Shown piece after piece: positions 24,559 through 33,179 of a stretch of DNA of 64,000 nt. Source of the DNA: Pseudonocardia sp. DSM 110487 (GTDB lineage: Bacteria > Actinomycetota > Actinomycetes > Mycobacteriales > Pseudonocardiaceae); NCBI RefSeq assembly GCF_019468565.1, contig NZ_CP080521.1, positions 3,596,001-3,660,000 on the forward strand, given 5' to 3'. Under the pieces are notes generated by a model. That model was not told the DNA's origin, ran no database searches, and saw only the letters and a program-made list of their open reading frames with translations. Both the position numbers and the translations under genes were made by a program. Each line of letters opens with the position of its first letter. The stretch's first letter is position 1.

Positions 24559-25221
24559 GTGGTCGGCAGGCGGAAGTACGACAGCGACGGGTGCCCGATG
24601 GCCCATGGGCTCGATCTGATCGGCGAGCGCTGGGCGTTGCTGGTGGTCCGTGAGCTGCTGCTCGGGCCCAAGCGCTTCACCGACCTGCGGAGGGGTCTGC
24701 CCGCCGCCAGCCCCGACATGATCAGTCAGCGGCTGCGGGAACTCGGCGAGTCGGGGATCGTACGGCGTCGCAGGCTGGCCGCGCCCGCGGCGTCGTGGGT
24801 GTACGAGCTCACCGAGTGGGGCAGCGAGCTGGAGCCGGTGGCGCTCGCGCTGGCGAAATGGAGTAGCCGCTCGCCGGGCATGCACCCCGACGCCCCGATC
24901 GGGGCCGACTCGGTGGTGCTCTCGCTGCGTGCGCTTTTTGACGCCCCGGCGGCGCGCGGGTTCCACGCGGGCATCGCGCTGTGCCTGAACGAGGACTGGT
25001 TTCGGATCACCATCGCTGACGGCGAGCTGCAGGCGATACGGGGCGAGCCGGACTCCGGCGACGCATTGCTGCGTAGTGACCCCGATACCTTCTCCGCGCT
25101 GCTGACCGGCCGGGTCACCCTCGCCGACGCCGAGAATGCAGGCGCCGTGAGCCTGGAGGGAGACCGGGCTGCCGTGGAACGCGCGCTCCAGCTCTTCCCG
25201 GTGCCGGAACCAATTAGCTGA
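24559..25221 (+). CDS. HxlR-family winged-helix transcriptional regulator with C-terminal ligand-like domain
   Basis: About 220 residues. The HxlR domain is clear: C-P-M-A-H-G-L-D-L-I-G-E-R-W-A-L-L-V-V-R-E-L-L-L-G-P-K-R-F-x-D-L-R, then D-M-I-S-Q-R-L-R-E-L wing region. The extra C-terminal 110 residues (L-N-E-D-W-F-R-I-T-I-A-D-G-E-L) resemble an SCP2/sterol-carrier-like domain seen in longer HxlR proteins. GTG at 24559 is preferred because an ATG at 24496 would place the repeat operator inside the gene. Likely controls itself and the divergent tautomerase. Confidence 0.85.
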   Translation: MVGRRKYDSDGCPMAHGLDLIGERWALLVVRELLLGPKRFTDLRRGLPAASPDMISQRLRELGESGIVRRRRLAAPAASWVYELTEWGSELEPVALALAKWSSRSPGMHPDAPIGADSVVLSLRALFDAPAARGFHAGIALCLNEDWFRITIADGELQAIRGEPDSGDALLRSDPDTFSALLTGRVTLADAENAGAVSLEGDRAAVERALQLFPVPEPIS

Positions 25222-25394
25222 CCCCAGTCCTCGACATGCTGTTTCGGTGCGATGATGCAGTGCCCGAGCAACGTGGGGTAGAGACGACCCAGGAGCCGGC
25301 AACTCGGCAGGCGTGAATCCGGCCACGCCAGCGACTCTTGATCATCGCGCATGATCATCCGGTCAGTGACCGGATATACACGGCCGGCCGTTCG

Positions 25395-26097
25395 GGACCT
25401 CGGCCGAGCTGGTGTGCGTCCCGGCGGCGCACGCGGTGCCGCTGCCGGCCGCGGCACCCCGAGGCGGACGGCGTCTGCCTCGGGGTGCCGGCACTCACGG
25501 CGCACCGCTGCGTGCACGCCGACGGCCCGGTCGAGGGCACGACGGTCCTCGTGACCGGGGGCGCGGGTGCCGTCGGCCGCTACGCGCTGCAGTTCGCCGC
25601 GCTGGCCGGTGCCACGGCGATCGCGACCGCCAGCACCCCGGAGAAGCAGGCGATCGCGCTCGGCCGGTGCGCGCCACGTCGTGGACCGCTTCGCGCCGGA
25701 CGCCGCGGCGGCGGTGCGGGATCTGGCCGGTCCGTCCGGGGTCGCTCGCAACGTCGACGTCGCGTTCGGCGCCAACCTGCCGCTGGTCGACGCCGTCGTG
25801 GCGCCGAACGCGACCGTCGCGACGTACGGCTCGGACGCAGACCCGGCGCCCCGGCTGCCCTTCTACTCGCTGATGCGGCGCGGCATCACCATCCGCACGG
25901 TGCTGGTGTTCACCATGCCGGCGGCGGCGCTGGCGTCCGCGGTCGAGGAGGTCAGCGGCCTGCTCGCGAGCGGCCGCCTGACCCACGCCGTCGGTGGCAC
26001 CTTCCTGCTCGACGAGGTCGTCGCTGCCCACCGGGCCGTCGAGTACGGCACTCACCCCGGCCGCGTCCTCCTGCGCATCGACGGCTCGCCGGCGTAG
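25395..26097 (+). pseudogene. Zinc-type quinone oxidoreductase (MDR family), truncated and frameshifted
   Basis: Family sequence runs through three frames. A-E-L-V-C-V-P-A-A-H-A-V-P-L-P-A-A starts near 25,400. C-L-G-V-P-A-L-T-A-H-R-C-V-H-A-D-G and the NADPH motif T-G-G-A-G-A-V-G-R-Y-A-L-Q-F-A-A-L-A-G-A follow in a second frame. A-R-H-V-V-D-R-F-A-P-D-A-A-A-A-V through P-G-R-V-L-L-R-I run to the stop at 26097 in a third. The first ~100 residues of the catalytic domain are missing. Shifts lie near 25,455 and 25,672. Not expressible as one protein. Confidence 0.85.
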
Positions 26098-26123
26098 CGA
26101 CGACGCCGTCGGGGAGGCACTGC

Positions 26124-27011
26124 TCAGCGCCCGCTGGCCCACACCCGCCGGGCCACGGGCGGCAGGACGCGGCCGAACACGTGGCCCGCGAAGTGCCCGC
26201 CGGCGAGGATCGTCGCCGGGTCCTCGAGCTGCGCGAGCAGCCGTTCGCGCGTCTGCGTGGCCTGCTGGGCGTCGTGGTCGAACAGGAACGACCAGCTGCT
26301 CTCGGTGACCTGGACCTGGCAGTGCATCACGTCGCCCAGCACGATCACCGTCCGCTCGTCGCGCCCGGTGGGGTCGGTGATCTCCAGGCTGCAGTGGCCG
26401 GGTGTGTGCCCCGGGGTGGCGAGTACCCGCACGCCGGGGGCGATCTCCGCGCCGTCGTCGACGAACGCGATCGCGGCGGTCAGCGGGGTCTGGACGGCGG
26501 CGAGATCGGGTCCGAGGAGCTCCTCGGTGCCCTTCCAGTGCTGCCACTCCGCGGCGCTGACCAGGTGCCGCGCCCGCGGGAACGTGAGGCCGTCGACGAC
26601 CTGCCCGGGCGCGGCGTTCGGCGCGGGGGCGACGTTGCTGGTCCATCCGACGTGGTCGTGGTGCAGGTGGGTGAAGAACACGGTGTCGATGTCGTCGGGC
26701 CGCAGGCCCTCCGCCGCCAGGCCCGCCAGCAGGCGGCCGCCGTGGAAGGTGGCTACGTCGGGAACGGCGAAGTCCACCGCACCCAGACCCAGGTCGACGA
26801 GGATCGCCCGCTCCGGGGTGCGGACGAGGAAGGACCCGATGCTGACCGGGAACCGGCCGTCCTGGTCGAGGTAGGCGGCGTGCGTGGCCCAGCCCTCCGG
26901 CTGGCTGGCCGGGAACAGGACCGCGGGATCGAGCCGGCCGTGCCCGTCGGGCAGGTAGGTGAGGGTCGTGTCGCCTACGTGGACCTGGGCTCGCTCGGCG
27001 GGGAGGACCAT
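26124..27011 (-). CDS. MBL-fold metallo-hydrolase (lactonase-like)
   Basis: A 295-residue protein. Metal ligands are visible in order: T-H-L-H-H-D-H-V-G (H-x-H-x-D-H), P-G-H-T-P-G-H, the Asp in V-I-V-L-G-D-V-M-H, and a late G-G-H-F-A-G-H. A dinuclear zinc site is expected. This arrangement and length resemble the AttM/quorum-quenching lactonase and related hydrolase branch, though the natural substrate is uncertain. It is transcribed away from an HxlR regulator across a gap with a perfect palindrome. GCAGTCATGG surrounds the start; GGAGCAGTC is the ribosome-binding site. Confidence 0.85.
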   Translation of the reverse strand: MVLPAERAQVHVGDTTLTYLPDGHGRLDPAVLFPASQPEGWATHAAYLDQDGRFPVSIGSFLVRTPERAILVDLGLGAVDFAVPDVATFHGGRLLAGLAAEGLRPDDIDTVFFTHLHHDHVGWTSNVAPAPNAAPGQVVDGLTFPRARHLVSAAEWQHWKGTEELLGPDLAAVQTPLTAAIAFVDDGAEIAPGVRVLATPGHTPGHCSLEITDPTGRDERTVIVLGDVMHCQVQVTESSWSFLFDHDAQQATQTRERLLAQLEDPATILAGGHFAGHVFGRVLPPVARRVWASGR

Positions 27012-27089
27012 GACTGCTCCTGGAGTCGGCGCGGCGGGCCGGTCCCGCCGTCGTACTCACTATCGGGCGGCTACTCTCCGATGGGGAGT

Positions 27090-27107
27090 ACGCACTTGCA
27101 AGTGCGT
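27090..27107. promoter_or_regulatory. Perfect 18-bp palindrome, putative HxlR operator
   Basis: ACGCACTTGCAAGTGCGT is fully self-complementary. It lies 79 bp upstream of the MBL-hydrolase start and 49 bp upstream of the HxlR start, in the divergent gap. A looser TACTC/GAGTA pair flanks it at 27,072-27,090. A dimeric regulator, most simply the adjacent HxlR protein, is the likely ligand. Confidence 0.7.
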
Positions 27108-27155
27108 CGGACTCGCGGCTGCCCGCCGTGCTCACCGCTGGTTAGTGTGGGGGCC

Positions 27156-27695
27156 GTGGCTCGGCATCCCGCGCAGCGCCGTCCCCGCCCGGGTAGCCCG
27201 GGGCGGGCGCGCGTCCCCCTCTCGTGGTTGCCCGACGGGCATCCCGCCGACGTCTACTCCGCACCGTGCCCGTCGCGGGCCGCCCTGGACCGGATCGCCG
27301 ACAAGTGGACGGCGCTGCTGGTCGGTGCACTGTTCGCCGGCCCGCGCCGGTTCAGCGAGCTGCGGGCCGACGTCGACGGCATCAGCGAGAAGATGCTCAC
27401 CCAGACCCTGCGCAGCCTGGAGCGTGACGGCCTGGTCGACCGCCAGGTCCACCCCGGGGTCCCGCCCCGCGTCGACTACAGCCTGACCGAGCTCGGACGC
27501 ACCCTGGAAGCGCCGCTGGCGGCCGTGCGGGACTGGGCCGAGCGGCACATCAACGCGATCGAGTCGGCCCGCCTCCACCACGACCTGCCCCGCGGCGTTC
27601 CGCGGAACGCACCCGCACGGCCGCCGGCACCGTCAGGTCGACTGGCCCGCCCTGGCGGTGCGGAGCAGCTCCAGGACCACGCCGAGCAGCGGTGA
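27156..27695 (+). CDS. HxlR-family transcriptional regulator
   Basis: About 179 residues. The HxlR core is C-P-S-R-A-A-L-D-R-I-A-D-K-W-T-A-L-L-V-G-A-L-F-A-G-P-R-R-F-S-E-L-R, followed by I-S-E-K-M-L-T-Q-T-L-R-S-L-E-R-D-G-L-V and the wing Y-S-L-T-E-L-G. Start is not certain: GTG at 27156 or 27147. The last ~40 residues (R-G-V-P-R-N-A-P-A-R-P-P) are low-complexity and unlike the family, as if the end had been replaced by read-through into the adjacent LysR relic. Probable regulator of the divergent MBL hydrolase via the palindrome. Confidence 0.82.
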   Translation: MARHPAQRRPRPGSPGRARVPLSWLPDGHPADVYSAPCPSRAALDRIADKWTALLVGALFAGPRRFSELRADVDGISEKMLTQTLRSLERDGLVDRQVHPGVPPRVDYSLTELGRTLEAPLAAVRDWAERHINAIESARLHHDLPRGVPRNAPARPPAPSGRLARPGGAEQLQDHAEQR

Positions 27696-27925
27696 CTCCT
27701 GGCCCCCTCCCGGACGGCGGCGAACAGGTGCCGACGCGGGCTCTGGTCGCGCACGGGCCGGACGGTCAGCGCGGCGGGTAGGTCGTGCTGCGCCAGGCGC
27801 GGCATCAGCGCCACGCCGTCCCCCCGGCGACCAGCCGGGACAGGCCGTGCCAGTCGTCCACCCGGTGCGCGATCGCGGGCGTGAAGCCGGCGGCGGCGCA
27901 CGCCGCCGCGGTGATCAACATTGCT
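27640..27925 (-). pseudogene. LysR-type regulator, C-terminal ligand-domain remnant
   Basis: Minus-strand frames read A-A-C-A-A-A-G-F-T-P-A-I-A-H-R-V-D-D-W-H-G-L-S-R-L-V-A and then, after a shift near 27,820, D-G-V-A-L-M-P-R-L-A-Q-H-D-L-P and R-R-H-L-F-A-A-V-R. These are the last two thirds of a LysR substrate-binding domain. No HTH part is present; the downstream end runs into the HxlR gene on the other strand. Confidence 0.7.
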
Positions 27926-27941
27926 GTTCCCGGTCAGGCTG

Positions 27942-27978
27942 CGGCGCCGCCTCGCCGGAAAATGGTGAGGCGGCGCCG
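27942..27978 (-). terminator. Strong hairpin downstream of the molybdenum hydroxylase operon
   Basis: CGGCGCCGCCTCGCC (27942-27956) pairs with GGTGAGGCGGCGCCG (27964-27978): 15 bp with a single G-T pair and a 7-base loop, about 60 bp past the stop of the large subunit. A rho-independent-like terminator without a T run. Confidence 0.75.
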
Positions 27979-28036
27979 AGCCGTCTGGGGAGCGGGGGTT
28001 CCCACGTGTCCCGAAGACCACCAGCCCGCCGTGGCG

Positions 28037-30280
28037 TCAGAGCAGCTTGTCCAGGGTGATGGGCAGGTCGCGGACCCGGCGACCGGTGGCGTTGAAGACG
28101 GCGTTGGCGATCGCCGCCGCCGACCCCACGGTGCCGAGCTCGCCGATGCCGCGGACGCCCGCCGGGTTGAAGGCGGTGTCCGGGTACTGCACGAAGTGCA
28201 CGTCGATGGGGGGCACGTCGGCGTTGACCGGCAGCAGGTACTCGGCGAGGTTGGCGCCGGCGAACCGGCCGGTTGCCGACTCGATGCGGACGCTCTCCAG
28301 CAAGGCGTGGCCGATGCCGAAGATGACCCCGCCGACGATCTGACTGGTCGCTGTCTTGGGGTTGATGATCTGACCGGCGTCCACCACGGTGGTGAACCGC
28401 GACAGTCGCGGCTCCCCGGTCCAGCGGTTGACGCGCGCCTCGCAGAAGTGCGCGCCGAAGGAGTAGAACTCCAACCCCTGCTGGTCGGCTCCGAAGCCGA
28501 TGCCCTCGGTGGCTTCGACGGCCGGGGTGCCGGTCGCCTGCAGCAGGTCACCGAAGCCGACCGTGCGGCCGGCGGCGGCGAGGGCGCCGTCGGCGTACCG
28601 CACATCCTGCGGGTTCATGCCGCGGAACGGCGAGCTCGGGTTCTCCACCGCCATCTGGATCAGCGCACGCTGGGCAGAGCCGGCCGCGAGCCGCAGTGCC
28701 GATGCGACGCTGGCGGTGGAGGCGGAGCTGACAGCGCCGAAGTTGCTCGGCAACGCGGAGTCACCGATCTCCGGGGTGATCCGATCCATGGGGATGCCCA
28801 GTGCGTCAGCGCCGAGCTGGGTCAGGACGGTCCACATGCCCGTGCCCAGGTCCGCGGTGGCCGTGGAGATGGTGGCGGTGCCGTCGGCCTGCAGGCGTAT
28901 GCGTACCTGGCCCGGCAACCGCGACGCGGGGTAGAACGCGGTGGCCATGCCCATGCCGACCTGCCAGTCGCCGTCGGTGACCGCGCCTGGGACCGGGTTG
29001 CGCCGGGACCAGCCGAACTTCTCGGCCCCGACCCGGTAGCACTCGTCGAGGTGTTTGCTGGAGAACGGTTGGCCGCTGCCGGGGTGGACGGTGGCGTAGT
29101 TCTTCATCCGCAGCTCGAGCGGGTCCATCCGGAGCTGGACGGCCAGCTCGTCCATGGCGCTCTCGATCGCGAACGCACCGGGCTCCTCGCTCGGAGCGCG
29201 CATGATGATGCACGGCGGCGTGTCGGGTGTCACGACCCGCTGTCCGGCATGGATGTTGTCGCAGCGGTAGAGCGCCAGCGTCGTGCTGTTGGGCGCATGC
29301 GGTGGTGTCCCACCCAAGGCGGACGCGCTGGAGTGTGCCTCGTGCTTCACCGCGGTGAGCACGCCGCCGCGGGTGGCGCCGAGCTCCACGGTCTGGGCCA
29401 CCGTCGACCGGTGTCCGGTGGCGGTGAACATCTGCTCCCGGGTGAGCACGGTGCGCACGGGCCGGCCGAGGTCGCGCGCCGCGGCCACCGTGAGGACGGC
29501 GTGCCCCCAGGTCTGCGCCTTGTTGCCGAAGGCGCCGCCGACGTACGGACTGATCACGTGCACGCTCGCCGGATCCACTCCCACGGCCTGCGCGATGGCC
29601 TGGGCGTGCCCGGTCGCTCGCTGGGTGCCGCTGTAGACGGTCACAGAGCCGCCTTGCCACACCGCCACGGTGGAGTGCGGCTCCATCGGGTTGTGGAGTT
29701 TGATCGGCTGGCTGTAGGCGGCGGACACGGTGACGTCGGCGGCGGCGAGCGCAGCGTCGACCGAGGCGACTCCGGGGGCCAGCCGGTCCACGATCGTTGG
29801 TCCGAAGAACTGCTCTTCGGCGACCGTGGCCTGCGGAATGTTGTCCTCGAACGAGGCCACCGGCGGTTGCGCGTCGTAGGTCGCCCGCACCAGCGCGGCG
29901 GCGTCGCGCGCCTGCTCGAACGTCTCGGCGACGACCAGCCCGATGACCTGCCCGTGGTGGTGCACCGCAGTGTCCCGCAGCGGCACCCAGTTCGGGCCGA
30001 TCGGGAGGCTCTCGGTCTCGTTCAGCCCCAGCGAGCGGAACGGCGTGTAGACGGCCAGTACCCCGGGAGAGCGCTCGGCCGCCTCGGTGTCCATCGACCG
30101 GACGGTGCCTCGGGCCACCGTGCTCAGCACGAGGTAGCCATGGGACAGCCGGTCCACGTGGTTGTCGGAGGCGTAGGGGGCACCGCCGGTGACCTTGAGG
30201 CGCCCGTCGACCCGGTTGACCGGTGTCCCGAGCGGGGACTGCTGTGCTTTTGCTTCGCCCGCGAGTTCGCGCACGGCCAT
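28037..30280 (-). CDS. Xanthine-oxidase-family molybdenum hydroxylase, large (Moco) subunit, PaoC/YagR-like
   Basis: A 747-residue subunit. It starts with a short linker and G-T-P-V-N-R-V-D-G-R-L-K-V-T-G, the usual entry into the aldehyde-oxidase a/b hammerhead domain. The molybdopterin-binding parts include G-G-A-F-G-N-K and A-P-S-E-E-P-G. The catalytic glutamate is Glu714 in G-I-G-E-L-G-T. The expected reaction is hydroxylation of an aldehyde or N-heterocycle with water as oxygen donor. ATG at 30280 has GGGAGGGTGAGC upstream. Last of three genes, 2 bp after the FAD subunit. The combination with a Tat signal on the small subunit suggests a periplasm-facing or exported complex. Confidence 0.92.
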   Translation of the reverse strand: MAVRELAGEAKAQQSPLGTPVNRVDGRLKVTGGAPYASDNHVDRLSHGYLVLSTVARGTVRSMDTEAAERSPGVLAVYTPFRSLGLNETESLPIGPNWVPLRDTAVHHHGQVIGLVVAETFEQARDAAALVRATYDAQPPVASFEDNIPQATVAEEQFFGPTIVDRLAPGVASVDAALAAADVTVSAAYSQPIKLHNPMEPHSTVAVWQGGSVTVYSGTQRATGHAQAIAQAVGVDPASVHVISPYVGGAFGNKAQTWGHAVLTVAAARDLGRPVRTVLTREQMFTATGHRSTVAQTVELGATRGGVLTAVKHEAHSSASALGGTPPHAPNSTTLALYRCDNIHAGQRVVTPDTPPCIIMRAPSEEPGAFAIESAMDELAVQLRMDPLELRMKNYATVHPGSGQPFSSKHLDECYRVGAEKFGWSRRNPVPGAVTDGDWQVGMGMATAFYPASRLPGQVRIRLQADGTATISTATADLGTGMWTVLTQLGADALGIPMDRITPEIGDSALPSNFGAVSSASTASVASALRLAAGSAQRALIQMAVENPSSPFRGMNPQDVRYADGALAAAGRTVGFGDLLQATGTPAVEATEGIGFGADQQGLEFYSFGAHFCEARVNRWTGEPRLSRFTTVVDAGQIINPKTATSQIVGGVIFGIGHALLESVRIESATGRFAGANLAEYLLPVNADVPPIDVHFVQYPDTAFNPAGVRGIGELGTVGSAAAIANAVFNATGRRVRDLPITLDKLL

Positions 30281-30282
30281 GC

Positions 30283-31254
30283 TCACCCTCCCAGACCCAT
30301 CACGGCGCGGACGATGGTCCGCTGCAGCAAGGTGACCTTGAATTCGTTGTGCGCCAACGGGCGGGCGTCCGCCACGGCGCGTGCGGCGGCCGCCTCGACC
30401 ACGTCCTGGCGCAGCGGCTGGTTGCGCAGCGCGTCCTCGACCGCGGGTAGTCGCCACGGCCTGGTGCTCACGCCGCCCACCGCGAGCCGCACGTCCCGGA
30501 TGGTCGGCCCCACCAGATCCGCCGCGACGGCCACCGAGGCCAGCGCGAACTCGTACGACACCCGGTCCCGGATCTTGAGATAGGTCGATCGACGGGCCCA
30601 GGCGAGCCGGGGCACCAGCACCCCGGTGATCAGTTCGCTGGGGCGCAGGTCGTGTTCGAGGTGCGGGGTGTCGCCCGGCAGCAGAAAGAAGTCGGCCAGC
30701 GGCACGGTGCGGGTGTTCGCGCGGTCCCGCAGCTCGACCGAGGCGTCCAGCGCCACGAGCGCCACCGCCAGGTCGCTGGGGTGGGTGGACACGCAGGCGT
30801 CGCTGGTGCCGAGGATGGCGTGCATGCGGTTCTCGCCGTCGCGGGCGGGACAGCCGGTGCCGGGTTCTCGCTTGTTGCACGGGGTCGTGGTGTCGCGGAA
30901 GTAGCCGCACCGGCTGCGCTGCAGCAGGTTGCCGCCGATGCTGGCCATGTTGCGCAGCTGCCCGGAGGCGCTGGCCAGCAGCGCCTCGGCGATCACCGGG
31001 TAGGCGGCGGTCACCGATGGATGGGCGGCGATGTCGCTCATCCGCTCCAGCGCCCCGATGCGCAGCCCCTGCTGGTCCTCCTGAACACCGCGCAGGGGCA
31101 GCTGGTTGATGTCCACCACGTGCTGGGGTGTCATCACGTCGAGCTTCATCAGGTCCACGAGGGTGGTGCCGCCCGCCAGGTAGGCCGAGGCGTCGCCGGC
31201 CCGGCCGAGCGCCTCGTCGACGGTGTGCGGGACGGCGAAGTCGTAGGGTCGCAT
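30283..31254 (-). CDS. Molybdenum hydroxylase FAD subunit with extra 4Fe-4S cluster site, PaoB/YagS-like
   Basis: A 323-residue subunit of the CO-dehydrogenase flavoprotein (CoxM) type: the FAD-binding A-Y-L-A-G-G-T-T-L-V-D-L-M near residue 25 and S-I-G-G-N-L-L near 105. After N-L-L-Q-R-S-R come four cysteines spaced C-x9-C-x8-C-x18-C. This is the insertion that binds a 4Fe-4S cluster in E. coli PaoB and is absent from ordinary CoxM proteins. It passes electrons from the small subunit clusters to FAD. Its start overlaps the stop of the small subunit (ATGA). Confidence 0.9.
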   Translation of the reverse strand: MRPYDFAVPHTVDEALGRAGDASAYLAGGTTLVDLMKLDVMTPQHVVDINQLPLRGVQEDQQGLRIGALERMSDIAAHPSVTAAYPVIAEALLASASGQLRNMASIGGNLLQRSRCGYFRDTTTPCNKREPGTGCPARDGENRMHAILGTSDACVSTHPSDLAVALVALDASVELRDRANTRTVPLADFFLLPGDTPHLEHDLRPSELITGVLVPRLAWARRSTYLKIRDRVSYEFALASVAVAADLVGPTIRDVRLAVGGVSTRPWRLPAVEDALRNQPLRQDVVEAAAARAVADARPLAHNEFKVTLLQRTIVRAVMGLGG

Positions 31255-31910
31255 CAGCCACCCACCCCCGGGGCGGTCTTGATCGCCTCGACGATGTTGT
31301 CGTACGCGCCGCAGCGGCAGATGTTGCCGCACATGGACTCGCGGATCTCCGCGTCGGAGCCGGTGTGGCCCTCTCGCACCACCGCCACCGCCGACATGAT
31401 CTGCCCGGGCGTGCAGAACCCGCACTGGAACGCGTCGTGGTCGATGAACGCCTGCTGCATCGGGTGCAGCCGGTCGCCGCTCCCCGCCGGGGCCAGGCCC
31501 TCGATCGTGGTCACCGGCCGCTCGGCGACCGAGGCGGCCAGCGTCAGGCAGGACAGCACCCGCCGGCCGTCCACGTGGACGGTGCACGCGCCGCACTGGC
31601 CGCGGTCGCATCCCTTCTTCGTGCCGGTCAGCTGTATCCGGTCGCGCAGCGCGTCGAGGAGGGTCACCCGCGGGTCGATCCGCAACTGCTCGGTGCGGTC
31701 GTTCACGTTCAACGTGACGTCGATCAGGTGCTCACCCGTCGGGTCGGTGTCCACGACCGTGGTACAGGCCGCTGCGGCGGTCATCGTCGCCGGCGCGCCG
31801 ACCGCGACACCGGCTACTACGGCGGTGCGGCTCAGGAAGTCCCTGCGGGACACGCCTGGGGCTTGGTCTCGGTCGGCCACCGACCCTGGTGAGGGTTCCC
31901 TTGCCATCAT
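31254..31910 (-). CDS. Molybdenum hydroxylase 2Fe-2S subunit with Tat signal, PaoA/YagT-like
   Basis: A 218-residue subunit. The N terminus has S-R-R-D-F-L-S followed by a hydrophobic stretch (T-A-V-V-A-G-V-A-V-G), a twin-arginine export signal as in PaoA. The plant-type 2Fe-2S site is G-C-D-R-G-Q-C-G-A-C-T-V-H-V ... V-L-S-C, and the second cluster site is C-G-F-C-T-P-G-Q ... C-G-N-I-C-R-C-G. Start at the first of two adjacent ATGs, five bases after GGAG. First gene of the small-FAD-large operon; divergent from a MarR gene. Confidence 0.92.
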   Translation of the reverse strand: MMAREPSPGSVADRDQAPGVSRRDFLSRTAVVAGVAVGAPATMTAAAACTTVVDTDPTGEHLIDVTLNVNDRTEQLRIDPRVTLLDALRDRIQLTGTKKGCDRGQCGACTVHVDGRRVLSCLTLAASVAERPVTTIEGLAPAGSGDRLHPMQQAFIDHDAFQCGFCTPGQIMSAVAVVREGHTGSDAEIRESMCGNICRCGAYDNIVEAIKTAPGVGG

Positions 31911-31959
31911 CGCGACTCCAGGTCTCAATCAGCTGGGGAGAGTTCGAGGATTGGATCGA

Positions 31960-31973
31960 ATCAAAAGTTTGAT
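31960..31973. promoter_or_regulatory. Inverted repeat ATCAAA-AG-TTTGAT, putative MarR operator
   Basis: A 6-bp inverted repeat with a 2-bp centre in an A/T-rich patch, 50 bp upstream of the 2Fe-2S subunit start and 27 bp upstream of the MarR start. Size and position fit a MarR-family site that controls both directions. Confidence 0.6.
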
Positions 31974-32000
31974 GCTCGTGAAGTCCCGTACCCTGCAGGC

Positions 32001-32453
32001 ATGGGGCGGGCTGGTGAGGACTTGGTGGGGGTGACGTGCCAAACGGTGGGCTGGGCGCTCCGGCGGGCGGAGTTGGCCGTACAGGCAGTCAAGGAGCAGC
32101 GGCTGCGAGGGCTGGGCATGGCGTCGGCCCACTTCTCCCTGCTGATCATGATCCACAATGAGCCAGGCCTCACCGGGGCGGAGCTGGCCCGCCGCCTGAA
32201 CGTCACACCCCAGGCGGTGGCGTCACTGGTGGCCAGGCTGGAGGACCGGGGTCAGCTGGAGCGCCGACCACATCCGCGCCACCGCCACGTGCAGGAGCTC
32301 CATCTCACCGACGCCGGCCGCGACGCGCTGCGCTCTGCCGTCCCCGAGATCGCGGCGATCGAGCAGCGGATCACCCAGGAGTTGGGTCCCGATGACGCCT
32401 CGCGGATGACCGCCCTACTCCATCGGATCGCCGACACGGTCGGGGACGACTAG
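32001..32453 (+). CDS. MarR-family transcriptional regulator
   Basis: A 150-residue protein with the MarR layout: a long first helix, then the winged helix M-I-H-N-E-P-G-L-T-G-A-E-L-A-R-R-L-N-V-T-P-Q-A-V-A-S-L-V-A-R-L-E-D-R-G-Q-L, the wing with H-P-R-H-R-H-V-Q-E-L-H-L-T-D-A-G and a C-terminal dimer helix. MarR proteins repress adjacent genes and release DNA on binding a phenolic or aldehyde-like ligand; that fits control of the divergent molybdenum hydroxylase. The ATG at 32001 is preceded by CCTGCAGGC, a weak ribosome-binding site; a leaderless transcript is possible. Confidence 0.88.
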   Translation: MGRAGEDLVGVTCQTVGWALRRAELAVQAVKEQRLRGLGMASAHFSLLIMIHNEPGLTGAELARRLNVTPQAVASLVARLEDRGQLERRPHPRHRHVQELHLTDAGRDALRSAVPEIAAIEQRITQELGPDDASRMTALLHRIADTVGDD

Positions 32454-32507
32454 CGCGAGCATCAAGCGTTTGACCGCCGGCACCTGCAGATCACCTGACG
32501 TCTGCGG

Positions 32508-33057
32508 TTACTTGGTCAGAGCGCCCATTGCGCGGTCGAGCATCACGGACATGGGGACGGGACGGCGCCCTCGCAGGCGACCCATCCGGTGGCTGCCGCG
32601 TCCAGGCACGCGAGCGCGGCGGCGACCAGCGCGTGGGGGCCGGGGTCTTCGGGCTGGTCGGGGGAAGCTCCCGCCCGTCGGGCGATCTCCGGGACGAGGA
32701 GGTTCTGCCAGCTCAGGTGCTTCTCGTAGTGCCGGGCCCGCAGCGACGGAGTCTCCTGGAGCATGCGCAGATAGGCGAGTGCCTGCTCGGGGGCTTCCTC
32801 GTTCATTCGGACGAGAACGTCGAACGCCCGGCGCAGCGCCTCCCATGTCGCTCGTGTTCCGGTCGGGCAATGAGCGCCTCGGCGATCCGGCGGCCCGATT
32901 CCTCCAAGCGGCCCAGGACGATGTCTTCCTTGGTGCCGAAGTGTCGGAAGAGGCTGGCGCCTGACAGGCCGGCCTGGGCGGCGATCTGGTCGACGGTCGT
33001 CTTGTCGAATCCCTGCTCGGTGAAGAGCCGGTGGGCCACTGCAACCACCGACACCAT
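32508..33057 (-). pseudogene. TetR-family regulator with two frameshifts
   Basis: The intact N-terminal HTH reads V-A-H-R-L-F-T-E-Q-G-F-D-K-T-T-V-D-Q-I-A-A-Q-A-G-L-S-G-A-S-L-F-R-H-F-G-T-K-E-D. After P-E-H-E-R-H the natural continuation (W-E-A-L-R-R-A-F-D-V-L-V-R-M-N-E-E-A-P-E-Q-A-L) is in another frame, and the probable last residues (V-M-L-D-R-A-M-G-A-L-T-K, ending at 32508) are in a third. The shifts lie near 32,855 and 32,570. As read, the HTH part alone could still be made (84 residues). It lies next to the DHA2 exporter, which such a regulator often controls. Confidence 0.8.
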
Positions 33058-33179
33058 AGATCGTCTCGACCCGGTTCAGCTTCAGTGCGAGCGGTATGGC
33101 CTCCCTCGACTTGCCGTTCTGCGCACCTGAAAGCGTTGTGCCGGGGACGGGAAGGCCCGCGCCCCCGGCACTTGGTGGA

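Noticed and set aside
28037..31261. A single 1074-codon frame across the large and FAD subunits
   Set aside because: The first 327 residues are an out-of-frame reading of the FAD subunit gene; the real large-subunit start at 30,280 has a ribosome-binding site and family-like N terminus.
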